Shown here one piece after another: positions 1-6,680 of a stretch of 13,615 bases of DNA. The notes under the pieces were generated by a model that was given only the letters and a program-made list of their open reading frames with translations, did no database searches and was not told the origin of the DNA. The first letter of the stretch is position 1. Every line of letters starts with the position of its first letter. The stretch spans positions 1 through 13,615 of the forward strand of contig JAEWBY010000002.1 in assembly GCA_023390905.1 (NCBI GenBank), given 5' to 3'. The translations under genes and the position numbers were made by a program. The DNA is from Pseudomonadota bacterium (GTDB lineage: Bacteria > Pseudomonadota > Gammaproteobacteria > Xanthomonadales > Xanthomonadaceae).

Positions 1-2
1 TG

Positions 3-227
3 TGGAGCTTCGGCACCCTCGCCAGCGCCCAGCTCGGGCACGGCATTGCCGCCTGGTCCCGGCTGGAAGCCCTGCTCGCCTGGCAGCTGCGCCTGCTCGA
101 CGCGCGCACGCACGGCGAGGCCGCCGCCCTGCTGGACCTGCTGCGCAGCGGGGCGCCGCTCGCGCCGGCGGACGCGGTGGATCCCTCCCTGCATGCAGCC
201 GTAACGGCGGCGCTGCGCAACGGCTGA
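3..227 (+). CDS. C-terminal fragment of unidentified protein (5' truncated by window edge)
   Basis: An open frame enters from the left edge and ends at TGA 225-227, leaving the last 74 residues of a protein. Third codon positions are almost all G or C, as in the genes around it, whereas the overlapping frame on the same strand gives an Arg/Ala-rich shadow, so this frame is probably the coding one. The tail looks helical and Leu/Ala-rich (LEALLAWQLRLLDART, then AAALLDLLRSG) with no recognisable motif or membrane segment. It stops 29 bp before mlaF in the same direction and could be co-transcribed with it. I do not recognise the family and assign no function. Confidence 0.6.
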   Translation, partial: WSFGTLASAQLGHGIAAWSRLEALLAWQLRLLDARTHGEAAALLDLLRSGAPLAPADAVDPSLHAAVTAALRNG

Positions 228-259
228 CACGCACGCGTTCCTGCGACAATGGGAGGATG
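224..259 (+). promoter_or_regulatory. Possible leaderless promoter of mlaF
   Basis: GACAAT at 245-250 resembles a -10 box and is followed by exactly 6 nt and then the ATG at 257, so transcription would begin at or next to the A of the start codon. CTGACA at 224-229 could be the -35 box, but the spacer is only 15 bp. The GGGAGG at 251-256 looks like a Shine-Dalgarno yet touches the ATG with no spacing, so it is badly placed for a normal ribosome binding site. Sequence-based inference only. Confidence 0.4.
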
Positions 260-1054
260 AGCGCGTCTCCCACCCCGCAGCCCATCGTCCGCCTCTCCGG
301 GCTGCGCCTGGACCGCGGCGGCCGCACCATCCTCGACGGCATCGACCTCGAGGTGCCGCGCGGCAGCGTGGTCGCGATCCTCGGCCCGTCGGGCAGCGGC
401 AAGTCGACGCTGCTGGCGGCGCTGACCGGCGAGCTGCGCCCCGCGGCCGGCACTGTGGAGGTGCTGGGTGCGCCGCTGCCGCTGAAACAGCGCGCGTTGC
501 TGGAGCGGCGCAAGTCGATCGGCGTGCTGCTGCAGGGCAACGGCCTGCTCACCGACCTCACCGCCGCCGAGAACGTGGCGCTGCCGCTGCGCGCGCACAC
601 CACGCTGCCGGATCCGGTGATCCGCCGCCTGGTGGAAATGAAGCTGCACGCGGTCGGCCTGCGCAGCGCCGCCGACCTGTATCCGCGCGAACTCTCCGGC
701 GGCATGGCGCGCCGCGTGGCGCTGGCCCGCGCGCTGGCGCTGGATCCGCCGTTGATGATCTACGACGAACCGCTGACCGGGCTCGATCCGATTGCCAGCG
801 GCGTGATCATGGGTCTGATCCAGCGGCTCAACGACACGCTCGGGCTGACCAGCATCATCGTCACCCACCACGTGCACGAAACCCTGCCCATCGCCGATCA
901 GGCGCTGGTGATCGCCAACGGCCGTCTGGTCTTCTCGGGTACGCCCGCCGAGCTGGAGGGCACGGCCGATCCGCTGGTCCGGCAGTTCCTGCGCGGCGAA
1001 GCCGATGGCCCGATCGCGTTCGACGCTGCGCGACGTACGGAGGCGGCCGCGTGA
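257..1054 (+). CDS. mlaF: Phospholipid ABC transporter ATP-binding protein MlaF
   Basis: This is the ATPase of the MlaFEDB complex, which powers phospholipid movement between inner membrane and the periplasmic carrier MlaC. The 265-residue product has every ABC element: Walker A GPSGSGKST at 43-51, Q-loop Gln93, signature LSGGM at 146-150, Walker B LMIYDE at 166-171, D-loop and switch His204. After the nucleotide-binding domain comes a tail (RQFLRGEADGPIAF) like that of E. coli MlaF, where the C-terminal extension contacts the partner subunit and MlaB. Length is close to the E. coli protein (about 269). The ATG at 257 was chosen because the family N-terminus begins just after it; upstream in-frame sequence is shadow. 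The start lacks a properly spaced ribosome binding site, see the promoter entry. First gene of mlaFEDCB-mlaA. Confidence 0.95.
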   Translation: MSASPTPQPIVRLSGLRLDRGGRTILDGIDLEVPRGSVVAILGPSGSGKSTLLAALTGELRPAAGTVEVLGAPLPLKQRALLERRKSIGVLLQGNGLLTDLTAAENVALPLRAHTTLPDPVIRRLVEMKLHAVGLRSAADLYPRELSGGMARRVALARALALDPPLMIYDEPLTGLDPIASGVIMGLIQRLNDTLGLTSIIVTHHVHETLPIADQALVIANGRLVFSGTPAELEGTADPLVRQFLRGEADGPIAFDAARRTEAAA

Positions 1055-1064
1055 GGACAGCGAT

Positions 1065-1111
1065 GGAAACCGGAAACCGGGAACAGGGAACGGGCGTGGT
1101 CCATGGCCACG
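1065..1111 (+). repeat. Degenerate heptamer tandem repeat plus hairpin in the mlaF-mlaE gap
   Basis: Four consecutive 7-mers are readable at 1065-1092: GGAAACC, GGAAACC, GGGAACA, GGGAACG, followed by GG. Directly after, CGTGG (1095-1099) can pair with CCACG (1107-1111) around a 7-nt loop. The element lies in the only real gap of the operon, 91 bp between the mlaF stop and the mlaE start. I recall GGGAA-type short repeats in intergenic DNA of Xanthomonas relatives, but cannot confirm that this is the same family. Confidence 0.6.
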
Positions 1112-1145
1112 CGTTGCCGATGGCCCGCGCAGGGAGGTTCGACTG

Positions 1146-1898
1146 ATGGCGTTCGTCTCCGCGACCCAGTCACTGGGGCGCGCCGGCCTGTTCTCGCTGT
1201 CGGTGCTCCGCGCATCGAAGCCCACGCGCGATTTCTTCGCCGAACTGACCCGCGAGATCTACAAGATCGGCGGTCGTTCGCTGCCGATCATCGCGGTCGG
1301 CGGCGCGTTCGTCGGGCTGGTGCTGACCCTGCAGGGCTATCGCACGCTGACCACGTTCGGCGCGGCCGACGCGCTGTCCACGCTGCTGGGGTTGTCGCTC
1401 TACCGCGAACTCGGGCCGGTGCTGACGGCGCTGCTGTTCATCGGTCGCGCCGGCAGTTCGATCGCCGCCGAACTGGGGCTGATGCGCGCCACCGATCAGA
1501 TCAAGGCGCTGGAACTGATGGCGATCGACCCGGTCGCCAAGGCGGTCGCGCCACGCTTCTGGGCGGCGGTGCTGACGGTGCCGCTGCTGACCGGGTTCTT
1601 CTGCAGCCTGGCGATCAGCGCCAGCTATTTCGAGGCCGTGCACGTGCTGGGCCTGGACAACGGCACGTTCTGGTCGGCGTTGCAGGGCAGCGTCGATTTC
1701 TGGGACGACTTCGGTGTGGCGCTGCTGAAATCGGCGATTTTCGGCGGCACCAGCGCGCTGGTCGCGGCCTATGTCGGCTTCCACGCCGAACCGACGATCG
1801 AAGGCACTTCGGTCGCCACCACGCGCGCGGTGGTCAATGCCTCGCTGCTGGTGCTGATGTTCAATTTCGTTCTTTCCGCCCTGCTTTTCCGGAGTTGA
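1146..1898 (+). CDS. mlaE: Phospholipid ABC transporter permease MlaE
   Basis: MlaE is the inner-membrane permease of the Mla complex; two copies receive the lipid from the MlaD ring. The 250-residue product fits the MlaE/DUF140 family (E. coli about 260). It starts with an amphipathic region (residues about 1-45), then has hydrophobic segments around IIAVGGAFVGLVLTL, the conserved block LYRELGPVLTALLFIGRAGSSIAAELGLM with the following DQIKALELMAIDP, and three further membrane stretches to the C-terminus. ATG 1146 is preceded by AGGGAGG at 1131-1137, an 8-nt spacing, which is the best ribosome binding site in the operon. An in-frame extension to 1005 would overlap mlaF and has no family similarity. 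Only 4 bp separate its stop from mlaD. Confidence 0.95.
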   Translation: MAFVSATQSLGRAGLFSLSVLRASKPTRDFFAELTREIYKIGGRSLPIIAVGGAFVGLVLTLQGYRTLTTFGAADALSTLLGLSLYRELGPVLTALLFIGRAGSSIAAELGLMRATDQIKALELMAIDPVAKAVAPRFWAAVLTVPLLTGFFCSLAISASYFEAVHVLGLDNGTFWSALQGSVDFWDDFGVALLKSAIFGGTSALVAAYVGFHAEPTIEGTSVATTRAVVNASLLVLMFNFVLSALLFRS

Positions 1899-1902
1899 TG
1901 CC

Positions 1903-2433
1903 ATGGCCATCCGTGGACCCCGTCTCGAATTCGCCGTCGGCGCCTTCCTCCTGCTGGCGCTGGCCTCGCTGCTGGTACTGGCGATCGCCTCGACCAACAA
2001 GCGCTTCGGCATCGGTGGCGGCAGCTACGAGCTCAAGGCGCGCTTCACCAATCTGGGCCAGCTCCGCAAGCAGGCGCCCGTGAAGATTGGTGGCGTGGTG
2101 GTCGGTCAGGTGGCCGACATTCAGTTGGATCCGGTCAAATTCGACTCCATCGTCACCCTGTCGCTCGACAGCAAGTTCAAGGATCTGCCGGCGGACACCT
2201 CGGCGGGCATCTTCACCAGTGGCCTGCTCGGTGAGAACTACGTGGGCCTCTCGCCCGGCGGCGATCCAGAGGTGCTCAAGCCGGGCGAGGAAATCGCCTT
2301 CACCACGCCGTCGGTGGATCTGATCCAGCTGGTCGGCAAATACATGTTCAGCGGCGGTGGCGCCGGTGCGAACGCCAACAACGGCGACACCCCCGCGCCC
2401 GCCGCGCAACCTACGGAAACCACGCAACCATGA
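1903..2433 (+). CDS. mlaD: Outer membrane lipid asymmetry protein MlaD (MCE domain)
   Basis: MlaD forms a hexameric ring anchored in the inner membrane that passes phospholipid between MlaE and MlaC. The 176-residue protein (E. coli 183) has one N-terminal membrane anchor at about residues 7-30 and a single MCE domain at about 40-125, seen in YELKARFTNLGQLRKQAPVK, the VVVGQVADIQLDP strand and TSGLLGENYVGLSPGG. The C-terminal part has SVDLIQLVGKYMF, a helix in the region that lines the ring pore in the family, and ends in a Gly/Asn/Pro/Thr-rich disordered tail. A GGAG at 1891-1894 inside the end of mlaE serves as ribosome binding site. The stop overlaps the mlaC start by 4 bp (ATGA), suggesting translational coupling. 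Confidence 0.95.
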   Translation: MAIRGPRLEFAVGAFLLLALASLLVLAIASTNKRFGIGGGSYELKARFTNLGQLRKQAPVKIGGVVVGQVADIQLDPVKFDSIVTLSLDSKFKDLPADTSAGIFTSGLLGENYVGLSPGGDPEVLKPGEEIAFTTPSVDLIQLVGKYMFSGGGAGANANNGDTPAPAAQPTETTQP

Positions 2434-3095
2434 AGATCACCCGCTCCCTGCTCCCCATCGCACTGGCGGCCGCGTTCGCCGCCACCGTCCCGGACACCGC
2501 ACTGGCGCAGGCCGCCAAGGCGCAGGCCGCGCCTGCCTCGGCCAGCCAGGTCGTGCTGAGCAACAGCTCGCGCGTCATCGACACGCTGCAGAAGCGCCGC
2601 GCCGAGTTCAAGGGCAACCGCGCCGCGCTGCGCCAGTACGTGGCCAGCGAGTTCAACACGCTGTTCGATCGCGATTACGCCGCGCGCCTGGTGCTGGGCG
2701 TGCACGGGCGCGGCGCTTCCGATGCCGACGTCAAGGCCTTCGCCGATGCGCTCAGCGACAGCCTGATGACGCGCTACGGCTCGGCGTTGCTGGACTTCAA
2801 CACCCAGCTCAAGGTGCGAGTGAAATCCGAAGCGGCACTGCCGGGCGGACGCGGCGTGAAGGTCGCCAGCGAAATGCTGCGCCCGGATGGTGAGCCGATT
2901 CCGGTGGATTACCTGCTGCGCCAGGTCGGCGGCCAGTGGAAGGTGTTCGACGTGCTGGTCGAGGGCGTGTCGTTCGTGCAGACGTTCAAGACGCAGTTCG
3001 ACGCACCGCTGCGGCAGAAGTCGATCAGCCAGGTGGCGGCCGACCTGCGCGCCGGCCGGCTGCAGACCAATGGCGCCAATGGCAGCGCCAAGTAA
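2430..3095 (+). CDS. mlaC: Periplasmic phospholipid-binding protein MlaC
   Basis: MlaC shuttles single phospholipids across the periplasm between MlaA at the outer membrane and MlaD at the inner membrane. The 221-residue product begins with a Sec signal peptide (MKITR, hydrophobic core LLPIALAAAFAAT, likely cleavage after ALA at residue 26) followed by an Ala-rich linker. The mature domain has family landmarks: RRAEFKGNRAALRQYVASEF, FDRDYAARLVLG, LMTRYGSALLDFN, and the late core PIPVDYLLRQVGGQWKVFDVLVEGVSFVQTF. The start overlaps the mlaD stop (ATGA); the end overlaps the start of the mlaB frame. Formerly annotated Ttg2D or toluene tolerance protein in related genomes. Confidence 0.95.
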   Translation: MKITRSLLPIALAAAFAATVPDTALAQAAKAQAAPASASQVVLSNSSRVIDTLQKRRAEFKGNRAALRQYVASEFNTLFDRDYAARLVLGVHGRGASDADVKAFADALSDSLMTRYGSALLDFNTQLKVRVKSEAALPGGRGVKVASEMLRPDGEPIPVDYLLRQVGGQWKVFDVLVEGVSFVQTFKTQFDAPLRQKSISQVAADLRAGRLQTNGANGSAK

Positions 3096-3378
3096 CGCCA
3101 CCCTGACCCGTGAAGGCGACGTGCTGGTGTTCACCGGCGCGCTCGACCGTGCCGCCGCCGTGGCGCTGTGGCCGCAGGTCGAACGCGCGGGTGCGGCGCA
3201 ACGCATCGTCCTGACCCGGGTCACTACCGTCGACAGCGCCGGACTGGCATTGTTGGCCGAACTGGCCGCCCGCCTGCGTGTTGGCGGAAGCGTGCCGCGA
3301 TGGGAAGGCCAGCCTGCGGGCCTGGCCGAACTCTGCGCAGCCTACCGATTGACGCCGGAACTGGATTTCCCGGCCTGA
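3070..3378 (+). CDS. mlaB: STAS-domain protein MlaB
   Basis: MlaB is the small cytoplasmic STAS subunit that binds and stabilises MlaF. The product (102 residues from ATG 3070, or 99 from ATG 3079) shows the STAS pattern: beta strands in DVLVFTGALD and IVLTRVTTVD, then VDSAGLALL, where the Ser (residue 56 from the longer start) occupies the position of the functionally important Thr of E. coli MlaB. Both possible starts lie inside the end of mlaC (overlap 26 or 17 bp) and neither has a visible Shine-Dalgarno, so translation probably depends on ribosomes finishing mlaC. The choice between the two starts is open. Similarity in this family is generally low, so the call leans partly on the operon position. 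Confidence 0.85.
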   Translation: MAPMAAPSNATLTREGDVLVFTGALDRAAAVALWPQVERAGAAQRIVLTRVTTVDSAGLALLAELAARLRVGGSVPRWEGQPAGLAELCAAYRLTPELDFPA

Positions 3379-3402
3379 CCCCCCACGTTTGAAGGTAACG
3401 GG

Positions 3403-4431
3403 ATGAACCTGTTCCGATTCGCTGTCGTGCTGTTGTTCGCCGCGCTGGCTTCGGCCTGCGCGTCCGCGCCGCCCTCCACCGCCAGTGCGCCGGCCGAACC
3501 GGTGGTCGTGGCCGGTGCTGCGCCGCCCGCCGCCGACGTTTCCGCCGGCACCACGGTGGCCGAGCCTGCCAATGCACCGCCGATCGCCGTGCCTGAAGCA
3601 CCGCCAGTGACCGGCGACGCCACCAGCGCCGAAGACGACTACGCCGCGATCTACGGCGATGGCGCCGACGAAGACGCCATCGCCGATGCCTCGCTGCCGC
3701 AGCCGGTCGGCTCGCCTGCCGTCTACGATCCGTGGGAGAAGTTCAACCGCAAGGTGCACGGGTTCAACAACGTGGTCGATCGCGCGGTGGCACGCCCGCT
3801 CGCGCGTGCCTACACCAATGTGGTGCCGCGCCCGGTGCGATTGGGCGTGAGCAATTTCTTCGACAACCTCGGCCAGCCGATCGCCGCGCTCAACCACCTG
3901 CTGCAAGGCAGGCCGAAGTACGCGGGACAAGCCTTCGCGCGCTTCCTGCTGAACTCCACCCTCGGCATCGGCGGCATCTTCGATCCGGCCAGCGACGCGA
4001 AGCTGCCGAGGCGCTCCGAGGATTTCGGCCAGACGCTCGGCGTGTGGGGCTGGAAGAAGTCGCGCTATCTGGAACTGCCGTTCTTCGGGCCGCGCACCGT
4101 GCGCGACACGCTGGGCATGGCCGGCGATGCGCCGCTCGGAGTCGTGCGCCAGATCGAGAACGATCGCACGCGGATCTTCCTGCAGGGTCTTTCGCTGGTC
4201 GACGTGCGCGCGCAACTGCTTTCGGTCGACAGCCTGCGCGAAGGCGCGGTGGACGACTACACGCTGGTGCGCGATTCGTGGATGCAGCGCCGCGCGTACA
4301 TGATCGAATCCAACACCCGGCAGCAGCAGCAGGATGAATCGCTGCCGGATTATTTCAACGAAGAGGATCCGGATCCGACCGTGCCGGTCGATTCGATGCC
4401 GATGCCGGACATCCCGACGCCCGGCAACTGA
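3403..4431 (+). CDS. mlaA: Outer membrane phospholipid-binding lipoprotein MlaA (VacJ)
   Basis: MlaA sits in the outer membrane and removes misplaced phospholipid from the outer leaflet. The 342-residue product has a lipoprotein signal with lipobox ASAC, Cys19 being the lipidated residue. The MlaA domain starts near residue 108 with YDPWEKFNRKVHGFNN and continues through PRPVRLGVSNFFDNLGQP, FARFLLNSTLGIGGIFDPA, FGQTLGVWGW, LELPFFGPRTVRDTLG. Between Cys19 and residue 107 lies an Ala/Pro/Asp-rich stretch of nearly 90 residues that E. coli MlaA (about 250 residues) lacks, and the C-terminus ends in an acidic, proline-rich tail. GAAGG at 3391-3395 stands 7 nt before the ATG. It follows mlaB by 24 bp, so here the whole pathway from outer to inner membrane is likely one operon, unlike in E. 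coli where mlaA is elsewhere. Confidence 0.94.
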   Translation: MNLFRFAVVLLFAALASACASAPPSTASAPAEPVVVAGAAPPAADVSAGTTVAEPANAPPIAVPEAPPVTGDATSAEDDYAAIYGDGADEDAIADASLPQPVGSPAVYDPWEKFNRKVHGFNNVVDRAVARPLARAYTNVVPRPVRLGVSNFFDNLGQPIAALNHLLQGRPKYAGQAFARFLLNSTLGIGGIFDPASDAKLPRRSEDFGQTLGVWGWKKSRYLELPFFGPRTVRDTLGMAGDAPLGVVRQIENDRTRIFLQGLSLVDVRAQLLSVDSLREGAVDDYTLVRDSWMQRRAYMIESNTRQQQQDESLPDYFNEEDPDPTVPVDSMPMPDIPTPGN

Positions 4432-4442
4432 TCCTCGCCCCG

Positions 4443-4466
4443 TGCAGGAGCGGCTTGGGCCGCGAC
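4443..4466 (+). repeat. REP-like extragenic palindrome between mlaA and rmuC
   Basis: TGCAGGAG is followed by GCGGC (4450-4454), loop TTGG and GCCGC (4459-4463), then GAC. This fits the GTAGGAGCGGC...GCCGCGAC repeats known to be scattered between genes in Xanthomonas, Stenotrophomonas and Pseudomonas relatives. It lies in the 70-bp gap between two convergent genes, the usual place for such elements, and may help end both transcripts or protect their 3' ends. No poly-T follows, so it is not a classical terminator. Confidence 0.75.
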
Positions 4467-4501
4467 CTGTGGATTACCCGGCGTCCGCGCTGGAGCTGTT
4501 C

Positions 4502-5848
4502 CTACACCGCGTCATCTCCGGCGGCCGGAAGCTGCGGCGCCTCCTCGCTCGGCAGTGATTCCACTTCGCGCAGGCTGCGCTCGATCGCGCGCGTGCGCAC
4601 GCCGGTCTGATCGATCTGCCTGCTGGCCTGATCCAGCTTCTGCTTGACCGAATCGAGCACGTCGCCGAACTTGCCGAATTCCTTCTTCGCATTGCCGAGG
4701 ATGTTCCAGACCTCGGCCGATCGCTTCTCGATCGCCAGCGTGCGGAAGCCGACCTGCAGGCTGGTGAGCAGCGCCAGCAGCGTGGTCGGGCCGGCCAGGG
4801 TGATGCGGCAATCGCGCTGCACGGCCTCGAACAGGCCGGGGCGGCGCAGCACTTCGGCATACAGGCCCTCGGTCGGCAGGAACATGATCGCGAATTCGGT
4901 GGTGTGCGGCACCGAGATGTACTTGCGGATTTCCTGCGCCTGCCTGCGGACCGCGCGCTCCAGCGCTTCGCCGGCCTGGCGCACGCCGTCGGCGTCGGCG
5001 CGATCCTGCGCATCGAGCAGGCGCTCGTAATCCTCGCGCGGAAACTTGGCGTCGATCGGCAGCCATACCGGGCCGTCACTGGAAGCGCCGGGGAAACGCA
5101 CCGCGAATTCCACGCGCTCGCCGCTGCCCGGCACGGTGGCAATGTTGGCCGCGTACTGATCCGGCGCGAACACCTGCTCCAGCAATCCGGCCAGTTGCAC
5201 TTCGCCGAACACGCCGCGCGTCTTCACGTTGGTCAGCACGCGCTGCAGGCCACCGACATCGGCCGCGAGCTTGGTCATGTCGCCCAGGCCCTGATGCACC
5301 TGCGCGAGCATGCGGGTGACGTTGCCGAAGCTTTCGGTCAAGCGGGTTTCCAGCGTGGCGTGCAGTTTTTCATCGACGGTCTGGCGCATCTGTTCCAGCT
5401 TCGCCGCGTTGTCGGCCTGCAATTCCTTCAGGCGGCCTTCCAGCGTGGTGCGCATTTCTCCGATGCGCTGTTCGTTGCGCTGGGTCAGTTCGTTGAGCCG
5501 CTGGCCGAGCGCATCGGCGAAGCGCTGCTGCGATTCGGCCGCTTCCAGCCGCCCCTTGCGCGCGTCCTCGCTGAGGGTGTCGCGCAGCACGTCCAGGCGC
5601 TGATCGGTGCGCGTGCCGAGATCGGCCAGATTGCGGCCGAAACCCTCGATGCGCGTTTCCTGCTGGCGTGACAGGCCTTCGAGCTGATCGCGCAGTTCGC
5701 CGCGGCCTTCGCGCTGTTCTTCGCGCAGCGCGCGCTCCAGCAGCGCGCCCAGGCGCGTTTCCGGACGGCGCAGGACGAGGACCAGCAACAGCGCCACCGC
5801 GAGCACGGCCAGAAGCAACAGGGCGAACAACAGGGTCTGGGTTTCCAT
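4502..5848 (-). CDS. rmuC: DNA recombination protein RmuC
   Basis: RmuC-family proteins are predicted PD-(D/E)XK-type nucleases that limit recombination-dependent rearrangements at inverted repeats; the biochemical role is poorly defined. The 448-residue product has an N-terminal membrane anchor (LLFALLLLAVLAVALLLVLVL, about residues 6-26), a long charged coiled coil to about residue 200, then the RmuC domain: RGVFGEVQLAGLLEQV, RVEFAVRFPG, the hallmark VWLPIDAKFPREDYERL, and KYISVPHTTEFAIMFLPTEGLYAEVL. The start at ATG 5848 was preferred over a 25-residue extension to 5923 because the membrane anchor begins right after it and the extension is Arg-rich shadow overlapping the neighbouring promoter. 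The upstream box TACACT lies 6 nt before the ATG, suggesting a leaderless mRNA. Confidence 0.93.
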   Translation of the reverse strand: METQTLLFALLLLAVLAVALLLVLVLRRPETRLGALLERALREEQREGRGELRDQLEGLSRQQETRIEGFGRNLADLGTRTDQRLDVLRDTLSEDARKGRLEAAESQQRFADALGQRLNELTQRNEQRIGEMRTTLEGRLKELQADNAAKLEQMRQTVDEKLHATLETRLTESFGNVTRMLAQVHQGLGDMTKLAADVGGLQRVLTNVKTRGVFGEVQLAGLLEQVFAPDQYAANIATVPGSGERVEFAVRFPGASSDGPVWLPIDAKFPREDYERLLDAQDRADADGVRQAGEALERAVRRQAQEIRKYISVPHTTEFAIMFLPTEGLYAEVLRRPGLFEAVQRDCRITLAGPTTLLALLTSLQVGFRTLAIEKRSAEVWNILGNAKKEFGKFGDVLDSVKQKLDQASRQIDQTGVRTRAIERSLREVESLPSEEAPQLPAAGDDAV

Positions 5849-5860
5849 GCCGACAGTGTA
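5846..5860 (-). promoter_or_regulatory. Possible leaderless promoter of rmuC
   Basis: On the minus strand TACACT (5860-5855) fits a -10 box and is followed by GTCGGC and then the ATG at 5848, the same 6-nt distance as at mlaF and rlmI. There is no Shine-Dalgarno in front of the start. I find no convincing -35 box at 16-18 bp. Confidence 0.4.
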
Positions 5861-5895
5861 GCCGGGGCGGTCGCGCCGCCTGAGATCCGGACGCG

Positions 5896-5924
5896 ATGAC
5901 AACGCGCGGCCTCGCCGCGACAAT
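5896..5924 (+). promoter_or_regulatory. Promoter of the LysE-type exporter gene
   Basis: ATGACA at 5896-5901 matches TTGACA in 5 of 6 positions, and GACAAT at 5919-5924 is the same -10 hexamer as proposed for mlaF, with a 17-bp spacer. Transcription would start near 5931, inside the perfect palindrome CGATCGCGATCG (5928-5939), which may be an operator or simply chance. The ribosome binding site GGGAGG follows at 5939-5944. Confidence 0.5.
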
Positions 5925-5950
5925 CATCGATCGCGATCGGGAGGTGTGAC

Positions 5951-6577
5951 GTGCACTGGATGGGCATCGAGAATCCCGGCACCTTCGTGCTTGCCGTGCT
6001 GGTGCTGCTCGCGCTGCCGGGGGCGGGCACGTTCGCGCTGCTGGCGGCGACCGGGCGTGATGGGCCGCGCGCGGGCCTGGCCACGCTGGGCGGCCTGCTG
6101 CTGGGCGATCAGATCGTCATCGTGCTCGCGCTGGCAGGCGTGGCCGCCGTGTTGAAAGCCAATCCGATGCTGTTCCAGGCGCTCAAGCTGGCCGGCGCGG
6201 TGTACATCCTCTGGCTCGGCCTGCGCCTGTGGTGGCCGCCGCGCGCCACCGATGGCGCCGCGGTCCGGCCGAGCGCGCGGCATTTCCGCCAGGGGCTGGC
6301 GGTGTCGCTGCTCAATCCCAAGGCCATCCTGTTCTACATGCTGTTCCTGCCGATGTTCGTCGATCCGCACCATCATCGCGGGCTGGCGACCTTCGCGACG
6401 ATGGCCGCGCTGATCCTGGTGATGTCGATCGTCTACTGCACCGTGCTCATCCTGCTCGGCCATGCCATCGCCCGGCGATTGCATCGACGTCCGCGCACAC
6501 GGCGCGCGCTGCAATGGCTGGCCGGCGCATGCCTGATCGGTTTCGGTCTGCGGCTGGCGCTGGGTGATCCGCGCTGA
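5951..6577 (+). CDS. LysE/RhtB-family amino acid exporter
   Basis: LysE-family proteins are small inner-membrane exporters of amino acids or related metabolites. The 208-residue product has the usual length and about six hydrophobic segments. Family landmarks are LVLLALPGAGTFALLAAT in the first membrane segment region, LKLAGAVYILWLGLRLW before the central loop, the very characteristic SLLNPKAILFYMLFLPMFVDP, and a final membrane helix. The usual PGPN(T) motif near the N-terminus reads PGAGTF here. Start GTG 5951 has GGGAGG at 5939-5944, spacing 6 nt; an ATG at 5960 is a possible alternative with a less ideal spacing. It is divergent from rmuC and followed after 103 bp by an amino-acid permease gene. 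The substrate cannot be read from the sequence. Confidence 0.88.
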   Translation: MHWMGIENPGTFVLAVLVLLALPGAGTFALLAATGRDGPRAGLATLGGLLLGDQIVIVLALAGVAAVLKANPMLFQALKLAGAVYILWLGLRLWWPPRATDGAAVRPSARHFRQGLAVSLLNPKAILFYMLFLPMFVDPHHHRGLATFATMAALILVMSIVYCTVLILLGHAIARRLHRRPRTRRALQWLAGACLIGFGLRLALGDPR

Positions 6578-6593
6578 AGTGCTGCGCCGCCGA

Positions 6594-6622
6594 TTGCCAG
6601 CCAGGGCGGGCCAGCTTAGCCT
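6594..6622 (+). promoter_or_regulatory. Possible promoter of the amino-acid permease gene
   Basis: TTGCCA at 6594-6599 matches the -35 consensus in 5 of 6 positions; 17 bp later TAGCCT (6617-6622) is a weak -10 box with 3 of 6 matches. Placed between the exporter stop and the permease start. Moderate to low confidence because the -10 box is poor. Confidence 0.35.
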
Positions 6623-6626
6623 TCAC

Positions 6627-6659
6627 CGCCGGCGCGATCGCGCCGCTTTCCGGCGTTTT
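6627..6659 (+). terminator. Possible terminator or attenuator hairpin before the permease gene
   Basis: CGCCGG (6627-6632) can pair with CCGGCG (6650-6655), which is followed by TTTT. The enclosed segment overlaps the perfect 14-bp palindrome GGCGCGATCGCGCC (6631-6644), which gives a competing, very stable hairpin. The structure may terminate the exporter transcript or, if the promoter at 6594 is real, sit as an attenuator in the permease leader. The short T-run keeps confidence low. Confidence 0.4.
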
Positions 6660-6680
6660 CGCCCTCATTGAAGGACTTCC

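Noticed and set aside
2..256. N-terminal extension of mlaF to the window edge
   Set aside because: The added 85 residues are Arg/Ala/Pro-rich and belong to no ABC transporter; the other plus-strand frame here has gene-like codon usage and stops before mlaF.
4904..5671. Plus-strand open frame of 255 codons opposite rmuC
   Set aside because: Composition is His/Ala/Arg-rich with no recognisable fold; the minus strand holds the complete RmuC domain.
5849..5923. 25-residue N-terminal extension of RmuC
   Set aside because: Arg-rich, precedes the membrane anchor, and overlaps the divergent promoter region; the ATG at 5848 directly begins the anchor.
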